A stretch of 64,000 nucleotides of DNA, from assembly GCA_003330885.1 (NCBI GenBank), contig CP030277.1, forward strand, positions 62,001 to 126,000, given 5' to 3'. The position numbers and the translations under genes are program-made. The stretch comes from Rhodobiaceae bacterium (GTDB lineage: Bacteria; Pseudomonadota; Alphaproteobacteria; Parvibaculales; Parvibaculaceae). The notes below the pieces were generated by a model. The model had not been told where the DNA came from, made no database searches, and saw only the letters and a list, made by a program, of their open reading frames with translations. This document shows, piece after piece, positions 1-8,880 of the stretch. Numbering within the stretch: the first letter of the stretch is position 1; each line of letters begins with the position of its first letter.

Positions 1-14
1 TCTCCCAGGTTGTT

Positions 15-593
15 TCAAGAAGCGGCGAGCCCCTTCCACACAATGTCAAACGTGTCGCGAAGAAGCGCTGGTTTAACGTTCTTTTTGTCGCGTGCGGCAG
101 ATTTTGCCAGTTGCACAGCTGGCGCCATGAGAACAGCCTGAATGGAAGCAGTTGGTGCTTTTGCGAGCGTGCCGTCCTTTATTGCCTTGGTCATGACGCT
201 TTCAATCTTCTTGATCTTCTTTGCAATGCTCGCTTCGTTCGATGCATCAATCAGGTGGGCAGCCCCAACCGTTTCGGAAAAAAGAAAGTCGTTTGGTCGA
301 TCAACAACAAAGTCAAAAAGCGCAAACCACATATTGCGAATTTTGGCCGCGGAGTCGTCGCCGCTATCAGCGGCAGCAAACATGGTCTCAAACCAATCGG
401 TTTTGATGTCCAGATAGGTCTGCTGGATCAGTTCTTCTTTGTTGGCAAAATAGAGATAAATCGTGCCCGCAGACACACCAGCCCGCTTTGCGATCTTTGA
501 GACCGACACGTTGGCCAGCCCTCCTTCGATAACAACAGCGATGACCGCGTCGCGAATGGCTTGCCGTTTTTCTTCGTCTTTTGGTCGCGCCAC
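15..593 (-). CDS. TetR/AcrR family transcriptional regulator
   Basis: A 192-residue protein with an N-terminal TetR helix-turn-helix at about residues 10-55 (SVSKIAKRAGVSAGTIYLYF) followed by a variable all-helical ligand domain. The frame stays open up to a TTG at 641, but a GTG at 593 is preceded by an AGGGG ribosome site about 7 nt away and starts just before the usual basic lead-in (ARPKDEEKR), so I prefer it. The ligand is unknown. The next gene on the same strand is an alpha/beta hydrolase. A short CCAA-TTGG dyad at about 645-658, just upstream, could be an operator. Function beyond being a DNA-binding repressor is inference. Confidence 0.88.
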   Translation of the reverse strand: MARPKDEEKRQAIRDAVIAVVIEGGLANVSVSKIAKRAGVSAGTIYLYFANKEELIQQTYLDIKTDWFETMFAAADSGDDSAAKIRNMWFALFDFVVDRPNDFLFSETVGAAHLIDASNEASIAKKIKKIESVMTKAIKDGTLAKAPTASIQAVLMAPAVQLAKSAARDKKNVKPALLRDTFDIVWKGLAAS

Positions 594-666
594 GATTACC
601 CCTACTCTTGAACGGGGCGGAGTATGACATTTTGAGGCCAAAGACCAAAATTTCTTGGAAAACAGC

Positions 667-1347
667 CTAAATCATTGAAAAACGGCGAGAGGCATCCACT
701 AAGGCTGCGGCTGTTTCCTTTGGCGCCAGGGCAGGGTGAAGGTGAGTTCCCGTTAGACGGATCACGGGCCAACCCAGTTCTTCTGCGCGCCTGGCTTCGT
801 CATGAAAGACTGGCGAGGTTTGGATGAAGCCCCGCTTGGCACATGACCAATCTGGCATCTCGAAGGAATCATCAAACCAAGCAAGAGGCAGGCGAGGGAG
901 CTCAGCCAGGAAGGTTGTTTTGAGACCAGGCGATATGGGCGCCTCCGCGAGAAGGTCTCCTTCCCACCAGTCTGTCCAGATCGGCAGCAACCCATCTGTG
1001 ATTGGCAGAGATCGAACGAATTTGAGAAAGGCTGGTTCAACAGGAGGTGTCACGCCGCGTTCTGGGGGCATCATTGCATCGAGGCAGATAAAGCTTTTCG
1101 CGTTAAGGGTGCCTGCGAGAAACGCTGCCAATAAACCGCCGGCACTGTGACCAACCAGGATCGGATCTTCCAGTTCGGGCAGAGTGTCAAGCAGTCGAAG
1201 CGGCCATTCGCACCATCTTGTATGACTTGCCGGTGCATTGGGCGTTGGGACATAGGTTACAAATCCCAAGGCGCTCAAGGCGTCAGCGGTGGGAACGAGG
1301 GACGATGGCCCAACAAGCGGGCTATGGATGAGTACAAACTGAGGCAT
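667..1347 (-). CDS. alpha/beta hydrolase
   Basis: A 226-residue small alpha/beta-hydrolase without a signal peptide. The nucleophile elbow GHSAGG lies at about residues 66-71, after a strand reading DPILV. A C-terminal GTHLHP stretch near residue 200 supplies the probable catalytic His. The start ATG at 1347 has GAGAG about 6 nt upstream. It lies just upstream of the TetR gene on the same strand with a gap of about 70 nt, so the two may be cotranscribed. The substrate (ester, lactone or amide) cannot be told from sequence; 'putative esterase-like hydrolase' is as far as the evidence goes. Confidence 0.8.
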   Translation of the reverse strand: MPQFVLIHSPLVGPSSLVPTADALSALGFVTYVPTPNAPASHTRWCEWPLRLLDTLPELEDPILVGHSAGGLLAAFLAGTLNAKSFICLDAMMPPERGVTPPVEPAFLKFVRSLPITDGLLPIWTDWWEGDLLAEAPISPGLKTTFLAELPRLPLAWFDDSFEMPDWSCAKRGFIQTSPVFHDEARRAEELGWPVIRLTGTHLHPALAPKETAAALVDASRRFSMI

Positions 1348-1421
1348 TGCAGTCTCTCAGCAGCCTATCGGGACTACAGTGGTAGCATAATAACGACGGA
1401 CAATTTTATTGGCATTGATAG

Positions 1422-1451
1422 TGTCAATTCCGTAAGGTGTGCAAATTGACA
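1422..1451. promoter_or_regulatory. perfect inverted repeat upstream of the sulfatase
   Basis: TGTCAATT at 1422-1429 and AATTGACA at 1444-1451 form a perfect 8-bp inverted repeat with a 14-nt spacer, ending 30 nt before the preferred sulfatase start. It lies in the divergent region between the hydrolase and the sulfatase. A dyad in this place could be an operator, but no regulator can be assigned. Confidence 0.35.
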
Positions 1452-1481
1452 ATGAGTGCGCTGGCAAAAAGGGGATGCATC

Positions 1482-3260
1482 ATGTTTCAAGGGGTTCTTC
1501 GTGCGATGCCATGCACTTTGCTTGCGATAGGAGCCATGCTGGGCGTCTCTGCGACAGGGGCATCTGCAGAAACACGACCCAACGTCGTGGTTCTGCTCGT
1601 CGACGATGCGGGTCTGATGGATTTTTCAGCCTTCGGTGGCGAAGCGAACATGCCTAACATCGACCGGCTTGCTGCAGCCGGAGCGATGTTTACAGGTTAT
1701 CGGACCTCGCCTTCTTGCGCGCCATCAAGAGCCATGTTGCTCACCGGTGTCGACAATCACCGAACGGGCATTGCCACCATCCCTGAAATTGTTCGCTCGG
1801 AAGACCGATCTAAACCCGGTTATTCCATGAGCCTTGAACCCGGCGTCCAGACGGTGGCGGATCGATTGAAAGCGTCAGGCTATCGCACCTATATGACCGG
1901 CAAATGGCATCTGGGAAGCGATGAAGGCGACCTACCAAATCATCATGGATTTGATAGATCGTTTGCGCTAGACGCTTCCGGGGCCGACAACTGGGAACAA
2001 AAGCCTTACATGCCATACTATGCCACGGCCCCCTGGTTTGAGGATGGCGTGGCCGCCGATCTGCCGGATGACTTCTATTCGTCAAAATTTTTGATCGACA
2101 AGATGATCGATTACATCGGCGAAGATGCGGGAAGCGACGAACCTTTTTTCGCCTATATCGGCTTTCAGGCGATCCACATTCCTGTTCAGGCTCCCCGCGA
2201 GTTCATTGAAAACTATACTGGCGTTTATGATGAAGGGTGGCATGCATTGCGTACCGCGCGTTGGCAGCGTGCGCAGGAGATGGGGTTGATACCGCAGGAT
2301 GCGCCGCTGGCTCCTATGCCTGAAGGGCTACAAGACTGGGATGCCTTGAGCGCGGAAGACAAACATTTTTTCTCCAAAAGCATGGCGGTCAATGCCGGAA
2401 TGCTGGAAGCCATGGACTTTCATATTGGCCGCTTGATGCGCCACCTGGAGGCGTCCGGCGAACTAGCGAACACACTTTTCATTGTGACCGCCGACAATGG
2501 CCCGGCACCAAGCTCTATGTCGACAGTGGCAGTGATGAACTTGTGGATGGCGTTCAACGGCTACAACACCAATGTAGAGACCCTGGGTGAGAAGGGCAGC
2601 ATGGTGGCAATCGGGCCTGAATGGGCCAATGCGGCAGCCGCTCCGAGCAACCTCTTCAAATTCTATGCTGCAGAAGGTGGCATTCGTGTGCCTCTCATCA
2701 TCTCAGGCGCTGGTCTCGAGGCTCAGGCACCCGTTAAGAGCATAGCGATGGTGACAGATCTAACTCCCACGATTTTAGACTATGCAGGTATCGAAACCTC
2801 AGAAAATGACCCGGTGCCCATCAATGGACGCAGCCTGCGGCCTGTGCTCGACGGAGTTGCCGAGGAAACGCATGCCGCCACGACCCCCATTGCTCTTGAA
2901 GTATCAGGGAACTCCGCCTTGTTTCTCGAAGGGTATAAAATCACACGGAATTCACTGCCTTACGGAGATGGCATTTGGCGCCTTTACAATCTCGACATAG
3001 ACCCTGGAGAAACCAACGATCTGTCGGCAGCCGAGCCTGAGCGGATGCAAGCCATGTTGGTTCACTATCAAGACTATGTGGAGGAGTTTGGTGTTGTAGC
3101 CTTAGGGGATGACTTTAATCAGGTGGCTCAGATTACTTCCAATATTCTTCCTCGCATACTCAAGCGAAACTGGTGGGTCGTATTAATTGCCGGCATGGTT
3201 CTGCTTGGCGGGCTTGGCATCGCAGGGCGATTCACATGGAGGAAATTGCGGAATGCCTGA
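1482..3260 (+). CDS. secreted or membrane-anchored Cys-type sulfatase
   Basis: A 592-residue type I sulfatase that hydrolyses sulfate esters. A signal peptide (residues 1-29, ending TGASA) precedes the metal-binding VVLLVDDAG. The formylglycine site CAPSR (SPSCAPSRAMLLTG) fits the C-x-P-S-R signature, followed by GKWHLG and the metal-binding TADNGP. The C terminus has a membrane segment (WWVVLIAGMVLLGGLGIAG) ending in basic residues, so the enzyme is probably tethered with its catalytic domain in the periplasm. I chose ATG 1482 because AGGGG precedes it and it starts a proper signal peptide; an upstream in-frame GTG at 1437 falls inside an inverted repeat. The substrate is unknown; galactoside genes nearby suggest a sulfated sugar, which is inference. 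It needs a formylglycine-generating enzyme that this window does not convincingly provide. Confidence 0.9.
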   Translation: MFQGVLRAMPCTLLAIGAMLGVSATGASAETRPNVVVLLVDDAGLMDFSAFGGEANMPNIDRLAAAGAMFTGYRTSPSCAPSRAMLLTGVDNHRTGIATIPEIVRSEDRSKPGYSMSLEPGVQTVADRLKASGYRTYMTGKWHLGSDEGDLPNHHGFDRSFALDASGADNWEQKPYMPYYATAPWFEDGVAADLPDDFYSSKFLIDKMIDYIGEDAGSDEPFFAYIGFQAIHIPVQAPREFIENYTGVYDEGWHALRTARWQRAQEMGLIPQDAPLAPMPEGLQDWDALSAEDKHFFSKSMAVNAGMLEAMDFHIGRLMRHLEASGELANTLFIVTADNGPAPSSMSTVAVMNLWMAFNGYNTNVETLGEKGSMVAIGPEWANAAAAPSNLFKFYAAEGGIRVPLIISGAGLEAQAPVKSIAMVTDLTPTILDYAGIETSENDPVPINGRSLRPVLDGVAEETHAATTPIALEVSGNSALFLEGYKITRNSLPYGDGIWRLYNLDIDPGETNDLSAAEPERMQAMLVHYQDYVEEFGVVALGDDFNQVAQITSNILPRILKRNWWVVLIAGMVLLGGLGIAGRFTWRKLRNA

Positions 3261-4335
3261 TAGCGCCAAGAAGCATGTGGTGCACGGTCTGAAACTCTCC
3301 TTGTTCACCGGAAAGTTGGAGGCGTACTTCCGGGTGAAGGGTATCCCCCATGATTTTGTGGAGATGGATAGAGCCGACATGGCCAGATGCGCGAAGGCGA
3401 CAGGCATTGCACAGATGCCTCAGGTGGAAACACCTGATGGTGGTTGGCTGACTGACACCACTGCGATAATTGCGAAATTCGAAGCTGACGGCGATGGACC
3501 AAACCTGTCGCCTCAAACGCCGGTCGCCAAATTTGCGAGCCTGATGCTGGAAGACCTGTTTGATGAATGGTATTGGCGACCAGCTCTCTATTATCGCTGG
3601 GCGTTTGACGAAGATGCCGATCTCATGAGTTCGCAGGCCGCGCGTACAATATTGCGGGACATACGACTCCCGTTCTTCTTGCGACGCCAGTTTGTCCTTC
3701 GGCGACAGCGGAAGGTGTATATGGCAGAAGATGCCGTAACGCCAGAAACAGCGCCAGCCATTGAGGCCCACTATCACGAGACTCTTGCGGTTTTGAACGA
3801 AATCCTCGCAAAGCGGCCGTTTCTTATGGGTGAGCGTCCCTGTGAGGCCGACTTCGGCATGTTTGGACCCTTCTTTCGGCACTTCTTTTCTGATCCCACG
3901 CCTGGTGCGATCATGCGCGAAGAAGCGCCTCATGTGTGCGCCTGGGTCACGCGGCTTTGGGCCCTTCGGCCCGACGATCTGGAGAATGTACCGGAGATCA
4001 CAGAGGTGCCGGATGATCTCGGTTTCTTCTTTGAGATGTTCGGCAACGACTACCTCACTTATCTGCAGGCCAATGCAGATGCGGCGGATCGTGGTAACAA
4101 AAATGTTCGCCATGAAGCGCAGGGTGTCGAATGGACTGTTCCGACAGCGCCCTATCGCGTTTATTGCTTGAGCGAACTCAGTCGGCACTTTCTGGCACTA
4201 GGTCCAGACGACCAGCAACAGATACGGGCCTTGATTGGACCCGGTGTGGACGTTTTGGCAAAGAAGCCAACACCTATGGGCGGACCTGAGACATTTGTGG
4301 GCAGCGGAAAGCCGGTCACGCGCCTTTGGACCTAG
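3253..4335 (+). CDS. glutathione S-transferase-like protein with long C-terminal extension
   Basis: A 360-residue protein whose first 80 residues look like a GST N-terminal thioredoxin fold (LKLSLFTGKLEAYFRVKGI, then a cis-Pro-like QMPQVETPDGG and a DTTAI turn), followed by a helical GST-C domain with RPFLMGERPCEADFGMFG at about 193-210. At about 360 residues it is much longer than the usual 200-230; the final 100 or so residues form an extra domain I do not recognise. The start ATG at 3253 lies inside the last codons of the sulfatase (8-nt overlap), which implies translational coupling. Catalytic activity on glutathione conjugates is not shown; it may be a non-enzymatic GST-fold protein. Confidence 0.78.
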   Translation: MPDSAKKHVVHGLKLSLFTGKLEAYFRVKGIPHDFVEMDRADMARCAKATGIAQMPQVETPDGGWLTDTTAIIAKFEADGDGPNLSPQTPVAKFASLMLEDLFDEWYWRPALYYRWAFDEDADLMSSQAARTILRDIRLPFFLRRQFVLRRQRKVYMAEDAVTPETAPAIEAHYHETLAVLNEILAKRPFLMGERPCEADFGMFGPFFRHFFSDPTPGAIMREEAPHVCAWVTRLWALRPDDLENVPEITEVPDDLGFFFEMFGNDYLTYLQANADAADRGNKNVRHEAQGVEWTVPTAPYRVYCLSELSRHFLALGPDDQQQIRALIGPGVDVLAKKPTPMGGPETFVGSGKPVTRLWT

Positions 4336-4337
4336 GC

Positions 4338-5456
4338 TCAATCGAGCCGCGTCGCCGCGAGCTGTTCTTCATCGAGCGAGATGCCCAGGCCGGCCTTTTC
4401 AGTCAGGGTGACAATGCCATCTTTCTGCGTGATCGGATGGCTTAGCATGTAGTCCCGCCGATCCAGCCCCCACGACGGTGGATCATAGGGAAACTCAACA
4501 AAGGGGGCGCCACCAAGTCCAGCCATAAGATGAAAATTCGCCAGCATGCCGAGGCCGTTCGTCCAGGTGTGCGGCGTAAAGACTGTGCTGGTTTCTCGCA
4601 GCCGCTGCCCGAACTTTGCAAGGCCTGTAATGCCGCCCACAAGCGCGGCATCCGGTTGCACAATGTCAAAGGCGCCGCCGTCGACCATTGTCTGAAGACT
4701 CGACAATTCCCGTGTCATCTCTCCTCCCGCTATCTTCACAGAGGTCGCGTCCCTCAAACGCCTATGTCCGTCGAGGTCAGCGCGATCAAGTGGTTCCTCC
4801 ATCCAGAAAACACCTAAGCGTTCAAGCTCGCGGGCGACGGGAAGCGCTTCATCAAACGACCAGGGCGGCTCAGTATCCCAGGGCATCTGCCAGCCCTGAT
4901 TACAGTCGACCATAAGTGTCAGTTTCTCGCCAACACGTGCGCGAACAGCCTCAAGGCCCTTTACGTCTTCGCGCCACCCACCACTTTCACGGGCGCGAAA
5001 ACGAATTTTCATCGCCGGGAAACCGAGTGCGAGGAAGCGCTCGGCGACATCTGCCAGTTCCTCAGAGCCGTGCAGAGCTCCAGAAGAGGCGTAGACTGGA
5101 ACTTCGGGATTTGTACCTCCCAACATGCGCCAGACGGGTTCTTGGTTGATCTGTCCTGCGAGGTCCCAGAGCGCAATATCGAGCGGCCAACACCGACCAT
5201 AGTGAAAGTCTATGTTGGTGAGGACTTTGTTATGGCGGTCTAGGTCAAGTGGATCGCCACCTACGAACAGAGTCTCATGGCCCTCAAACCCAAGCATCAA
5301 GTCTCCTGATCCAATGCCCACCCGACCGTCTGTATCGAAAACACGAACGATGGTTGCATCAAAATAGTGCCGTGCCTGCCCGTCCCACGCCGCGCAGAAC
5401 GGCGGCGCAAGTGGCAACCGATGGTGGCTGATTGAGATACGGTCAATGGCGGTCAT
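4338..5456 (-). CDS. enolase-superfamily enzyme (mandelate racemase/muconate lactonizing type)
   Basis: A 372-residue member of the mandelate-racemase branch of the enolase superfamily, which abstracts the alpha proton of carboxylates. A capping domain (about 1-125) is followed by a barrel carrying the K-x-R-type base motif MKIRFR, the Mg ligands in MVDCNQGW, MEEPL and KIAGGE, an IVQPD strand and the catalytic His of PHTWTNGLG. The frame extends to 5495, into the end of the upstream transporter; I prefer ATG 5456, 7 nt after that gene's stop. Sugar-acid dehydratases and dipeptide epimerases share this fold. With a galactose block nearby, a sugar-acid dehydratase is plausible, but the specificity is inference. 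Confidence 0.85.
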   Translation of the reverse strand: MTAIDRISISHHRLPLAPPFCAAWDGQARHYFDATIVRVFDTDGRVGIGSGDLMLGFEGHETLFVGGDPLDLDRHNKVLTNIDFHYGRCWPLDIALWDLAGQINQEPVWRMLGGTNPEVPVYASSGALHGSEELADVAERFLALGFPAMKIRFRARESGGWREDVKGLEAVRARVGEKLTLMVDCNQGWQMPWDTEPPWSFDEALPVARELERLGVFWMEEPLDRADLDGHRRLRDATSVKIAGGEMTRELSSLQTMVDGGAFDIVQPDAALVGGITGLAKFGQRLRETSTVFTPHTWTNGLGMLANFHLMAGLGGAPFVEFPYDPPSWGLDRRDYMLSHPITQKDGIVTLTEKAGLGISLDEEQLAATRLD

Positions 5457-5463
5457 GGACGTC

Positions 5464-8070
5464 TCACGCTTTGGCGGTGCCGAAGTGTCTGTCACGCCAA
5501 TCGATAAGGGCGGGCAGGACGATGACGGTACAAAAAATCACCCAGACGATTGCGATGGTGAGGAGCAGCCCCATGCTCGCGAGCCCCCAGTGGCGGGAGA
5601 GAGACAGCGCGGAGAAAGCGCCGATGGTACTCAGCGCCGAGAGCACAATTGCCTGCGGCGTACTTGATTGCATAACTATGCCGACATTCGTCTCATGTCG
5701 TCGGCGCAAGACGAAATGAATGCCACTATCGATGCCCAGCCCAAAAATGAGCGGTAGCACAATGATGTTGGCAAAGTTGAACGAAACCCCGAGAAGGTTC
5801 GCGCTGGCGATCGTAAAGCAGGTGGCCAGGGCAAGTGGCGCCAACACCAGTAAAGCGTCGACGGCGGAACGAAGGACGATGAGAAGCAAAATCGCTATGG
5901 CGACGAAAGCGAGCATGCCTGCAAGGTAAAAAGACTGAACAACCAAGCCTCCAACATCTGCTTCGGTTAGAGCCCGGCCTGTTGCTTCCGGTGCAACAGA
6001 TCTGACAGCTGTCACAAAAGCTTCGAGGTCGGTTGAGGTGAGCAAGGGGGCGGCGGACATTGCGGTAACGCGAACTTCACCGTCCGTTCCAATGACCCGC
6101 GAGCGAAGCGCCCACGGTAGGTCTTCGAAAAGGACTTCCTCGGCGCTGAGCGCATCGCGCAGCCGGTCAACGTCCCGCAGAAGCGGCGTTGAAACCCGGG
6201 CTTCGAACTCCAGAAGCAGCTGGCCGGACGGATCCTCTTCCACAAGTGCAACCAAGTGAGCGCTGAGACGCCGAAAGTTTTGAGCGATTATGTCGTCCCC
6301 TGTCATCTCAGAAACGGTTTTGGCGAATTGCGACACTGCGTGCACCCGCTCGTCATTGGTCAACGGGGCTCCCGGGATTGCTGTCAGCGCTGGCCAAAGA
6401 AAGCCCTCAGCGTCGGACAGGATGTCGAGCTTGAGACCCTGCTCTGAAGGTACATAGGTAGTGGGGCTAATAACCTCACCAACTTCTGGCAGTCTTGAGA
6501 GGCGGGACGCGAGAGTGGTTGCTTCTTCAATAGTGTTGACGAGCACATCCGCCGCATAATCAGTCACCACACCATCGGATTGCAGTTCCAACAATGTTGT
6601 CACTGACTCTGATCCAGCGTCTCGGATGGCAAGCGTGCTGAAGTCAAACTGGGGCTGTCCTGAGATGGCAAGCGCAATTAGCGCCGCCAAGGCAACACCT
6701 ACGCTGAGGAACATAGAGTGCCCAGTGAGCCAGTTGGAGGTCGCATCGCCTATAAAGCGAGGCACATGATCTTGCGCCGGGTCTTCGCCAAATAGGGTCA
6801 ACAAAGCCGGAAGGACAGTAAAGCTTGCGACAAAAGCGAGGAAGAGAGATCCTGCCGCGATCATCCCAAGTTCGGCAAGGCCGCGATACTCCGTCGGTAT
6901 GAACGCTGCGAAGGCGATGGCAGACGTCGTGGCGCACAGAGCCACCGCTCCTCCCATTTCATGGGCAGCTGCGCGAACCGCATCCAGGTGGTCGTCGCCG
7001 GTCTGGCGCGCTTCGCGGTAGCGCAACGACACATGAATGCTGTGGTCGATGCCCAGCCCGATGAACAAGACAACAACAGCCGCGGAAATCATATTGAGGC
7101 TGCCGACAGAGAGGGTCGCATACCCCATTGTCCAGATGAGGCCGATAAAGAGCGTCCCCAGTATTGCCCCGATCAACCGCCACGATCTAAGGGCAAAGCC
7201 CAGGAGGGCGCCTGCAACCAATGTTGAGAGAATCCCCGCAAGAAAGACACTGTCCTGGATGGCCCAGATTTCATCATCTGCCAGAGCCACCCTCCCGGTC
7301 AGGCGAACGCGAACACCTACCTTTTGAAACACTGGGTCTGCAAGAAGGCGCCGCAGATCTTGCACCGCTGCTCGCTCCGCACTCTGTGAGCTGTAGTCCA
7401 GTGTGGGTTGAACCGTGATAACCCGGCGTTGGGGCTCCTCACCTGCTTCCAGAAATCCACCGAAATGGTCACTCGGATGTCCCGTAGTTAATGAGAGGGC
7501 GAGTGTGGCCAGATCAGATGTCAGTCGCTCGAAACTGGGAGGTAGTGTTTCGCCTGTTTCGCGGGCATCTATTCCCAGTCCAAGAAGGTCAAAAACCCCT
7601 TTTAGCGTCGGGTTTGCGGCAATGGCTGCCAAGGCGGGCTCAGCATTTGCGAGCAAATCAACGCGCGCTTCGAGTTCCTCTGGGCTGAGGTACAGAAAAC
7701 CATTTTGTCGAAAAAAGGGATCACCTTCTGCGAAATAAATGTTTCGATATTTGTCTGGTGCTGCTTCGAGCTTCAGGCTGATCAGCTCCGCCAGATCCTG
7801 TGCTTGCGCGCTGGTTGGCGCGTCGATCACGATGATCAAAGAGTTGAGGAATTGAGGAAAGGCCTGATCAAAAGCTGCGTTGCGTTGTTTGAAGGGCGCT
7901 GTTTCCGCGACGAGGCTTTCTTTGTCCGAATTGAATTGAAGGCTTGTTGCAACGAAGACCAAGCTTGCAACTGCAAATACCAATGCGCAGCAAAGGGTTA
8001 ACCACCCGCGTCTGGCTGAAAAGACCGCGATATCAGTCAATAAGCCTCGAAGAACCTGAGCAATACTCAA
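5464..8070 (-). CDS. hpnN: hopanoid-associated RND/MMPL transporter, HpnN-like
   Basis: An 868-residue inner-membrane RND protein with the duplicated MMPL layout: one N-terminal membrane segment (about 18-45), a periplasmic loop, a 5-6 helix bundle near 270-430 containing the VVLFIGLGIDHSIH motif, then a second segment near 440, a second loop, and a second bundle near 710-860 containing LPLIFGLGIDSGIH. The first loop carries QREAALDAAFP-like and PFFRQNGFLYLSPEEL stretches that I recall as typical of HpnN, which moves hopanoids to the outer membrane. The hpnM-like gene lies divergently next to it, which supports the call. No hopanoid synthesis gene (such as shc) is in view. General MMPL lipid exporter is the alternative. 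Confidence 0.8.
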   Translation of the reverse strand: MSIAQVLRGLLTDIAVFSARRGWLTLCCALVFAVASLVFVATSLQFNSDKESLVAETAPFKQRNAAFDQAFPQFLNSLIIVIDAPTSAQAQDLAELISLKLEAAPDKYRNIYFAEGDPFFRQNGFLYLSPEELEARVDLLANAEPALAAIAANPTLKGVFDLLGLGIDARETGETLPPSFERLTSDLATLALSLTTGHPSDHFGGFLEAGEEPQRRVITVQPTLDYSSQSAERAAVQDLRRLLADPVFQKVGVRVRLTGRVALADDEIWAIQDSVFLAGILSTLVAGALLGFALRSWRLIGAILGTLFIGLIWTMGYATLSVGSLNMISAAVVVLFIGLGIDHSIHVSLRYREARQTGDDHLDAVRAAAHEMGGAVALCATTSAIAFAAFIPTEYRGLAELGMIAAGSLFLAFVASFTVLPALLTLFGEDPAQDHVPRFIGDATSNWLTGHSMFLSVGVALAALIALAISGQPQFDFSTLAIRDAGSESVTTLLELQSDGVVTDYAADVLVNTIEEATTLASRLSRLPEVGEVISPTTYVPSEQGLKLDILSDAEGFLWPALTAIPGAPLTNDERVHAVSQFAKTVSEMTGDDIIAQNFRRLSAHLVALVEEDPSGQLLLEFEARVSTPLLRDVDRLRDALSAEEVLFEDLPWALRSRVIGTDGEVRVTAMSAAPLLTSTDLEAFVTAVRSVAPEATGRALTEADVGGLVVQSFYLAGMLAFVAIAILLLIVLRSAVDALLVLAPLALATCFTIASANLLGVSFNFANIIVLPLIFGLGIDSGIHFVLRRRHETNVGIVMQSSTPQAIVLSALSTIGAFSALSLSRHWGLASMGLLLTIAIVWVIFCTVIVLPALIDWRDRHFGTAKA

Positions 8071-8211
8071 CGTAAAACCTTGACCGTGTGAGCGGTTGGT
8101 CGCCGCGTGTAAAGAGCCGGGACGGGGACCTCCCCTGACCTGTATAATGGCTCAACTAATTGGCGGGACCAAATCTGTTCCCGTCCGCAACAGTTTGCTG
8201 TGGGAGGCGTT

Positions 8212-8850
8212 GTGAGAGTCATTGCCGTGGGGGCCCTGTTTCTGGGCATTGCAGGTGCGTTCGCACCCTTATTCGCAGAGGACACGCCGACCTTTCTTGA
8301 GCGGGCGGAGATTGCACCAGAGGTGGTGATTCTTCAGTTCATCGAAAAAGTTGAAAAAGCTCGGGTCTTTGAATCGGATCAGCTCTATCGCACACAACTT
8401 TCCCATCTCGTTCCTGTCATAGGCGATGCATTCGACATGCGGGCCATGTCGGCCGCAATAGTAGGACGTGTTGTCTGGCGAGGATGGTCCGAAGACGAAA
8501 GAGAGAATTTCGCCAGCATTATGACGGAGTTTCTGGCAGCAACCATCGCCAGCCGTCTGGAACTCGAAACGGATGCACCCACAGAAATACAGGCAACAAT
8601 CGATGGCCCCCGAGGCACGAAAATCGTGCAAACACTTTCTACGCAGAATGGCGAAAGCATTCGGGTGGACTATCGGTTGTCGCAGATCGATCGTGGTTGG
8701 GCGATCGTGGATATTGTTGCGGATGCAAAAGTGAGCGAAGTGGCAAGACGCAGAGCCGAGTTTCTTGGCATCATCAGAAACCAAGGCCATGCAGGTATCA
8801 TTGCAGCGATTGGCAAAAAGCTTGAGCAGTTAGACCAGACCGGCACATAG
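8212..8850 (+). CDS. hpnM: MlaC/Ttg2D-family periplasmic lipid-binding protein, HpnM-like
   Basis: A protein of about 212 residues with an N-terminal signal sequence (VIAVGALFLGIAGAFAPLFA) and an MlaC-type body: FDMRAMSAAIVGRVVWRGWSEDER corresponds to the 'F-D-x-x-x-x-A-R-x-x-L-G-x-x-W' region of MlaC and HpnM. It should act in the periplasm as a phospholipid or hopanoid carrier. GTG at 8212 has GGGAGG 4 nt upstream; GTG at 8200 is an in-frame alternative. It is divergent from the HpnN-like transporter, with about 140 nt between them, and the SDR gene follows 30 nt downstream. A general Mla-type phospholipid-binding protein is the alternative reading. Confidence 0.72.
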   Translation: MRVIAVGALFLGIAGAFAPLFAEDTPTFLERAEIAPEVVILQFIEKVEKARVFESDQLYRTQLSHLVPVIGDAFDMRAMSAAIVGRVVWRGWSEDERENFASIMTEFLAATIASRLELETDAPTEIQATIDGPRGTKIVQTLSTQNGESIRVDYRLSQIDRGWAIVDIVADAKVSEVARRRAEFLGIIRNQGHAGIIAAIGKKLEQLDQTGT

Positions 8851-8880
8851 TCGTCATCAATGAGCGTGGGGAGAGAGTGA

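Noticed and set aside
3232-4188. Long minus-strand frame of 318 codons across the GST-like gene
   Set aside because: It is antisense to a recognisable protein, with no ribosome site and rare-amino-acid-rich sequence, so it is a shadow frame.
8143-8148. TATAAT -10 box in the divergent HpnN/HpnM region
   Set aside because: No reasonable -35 hexamer at the right spacing; one hexamer alone is weak evidence.
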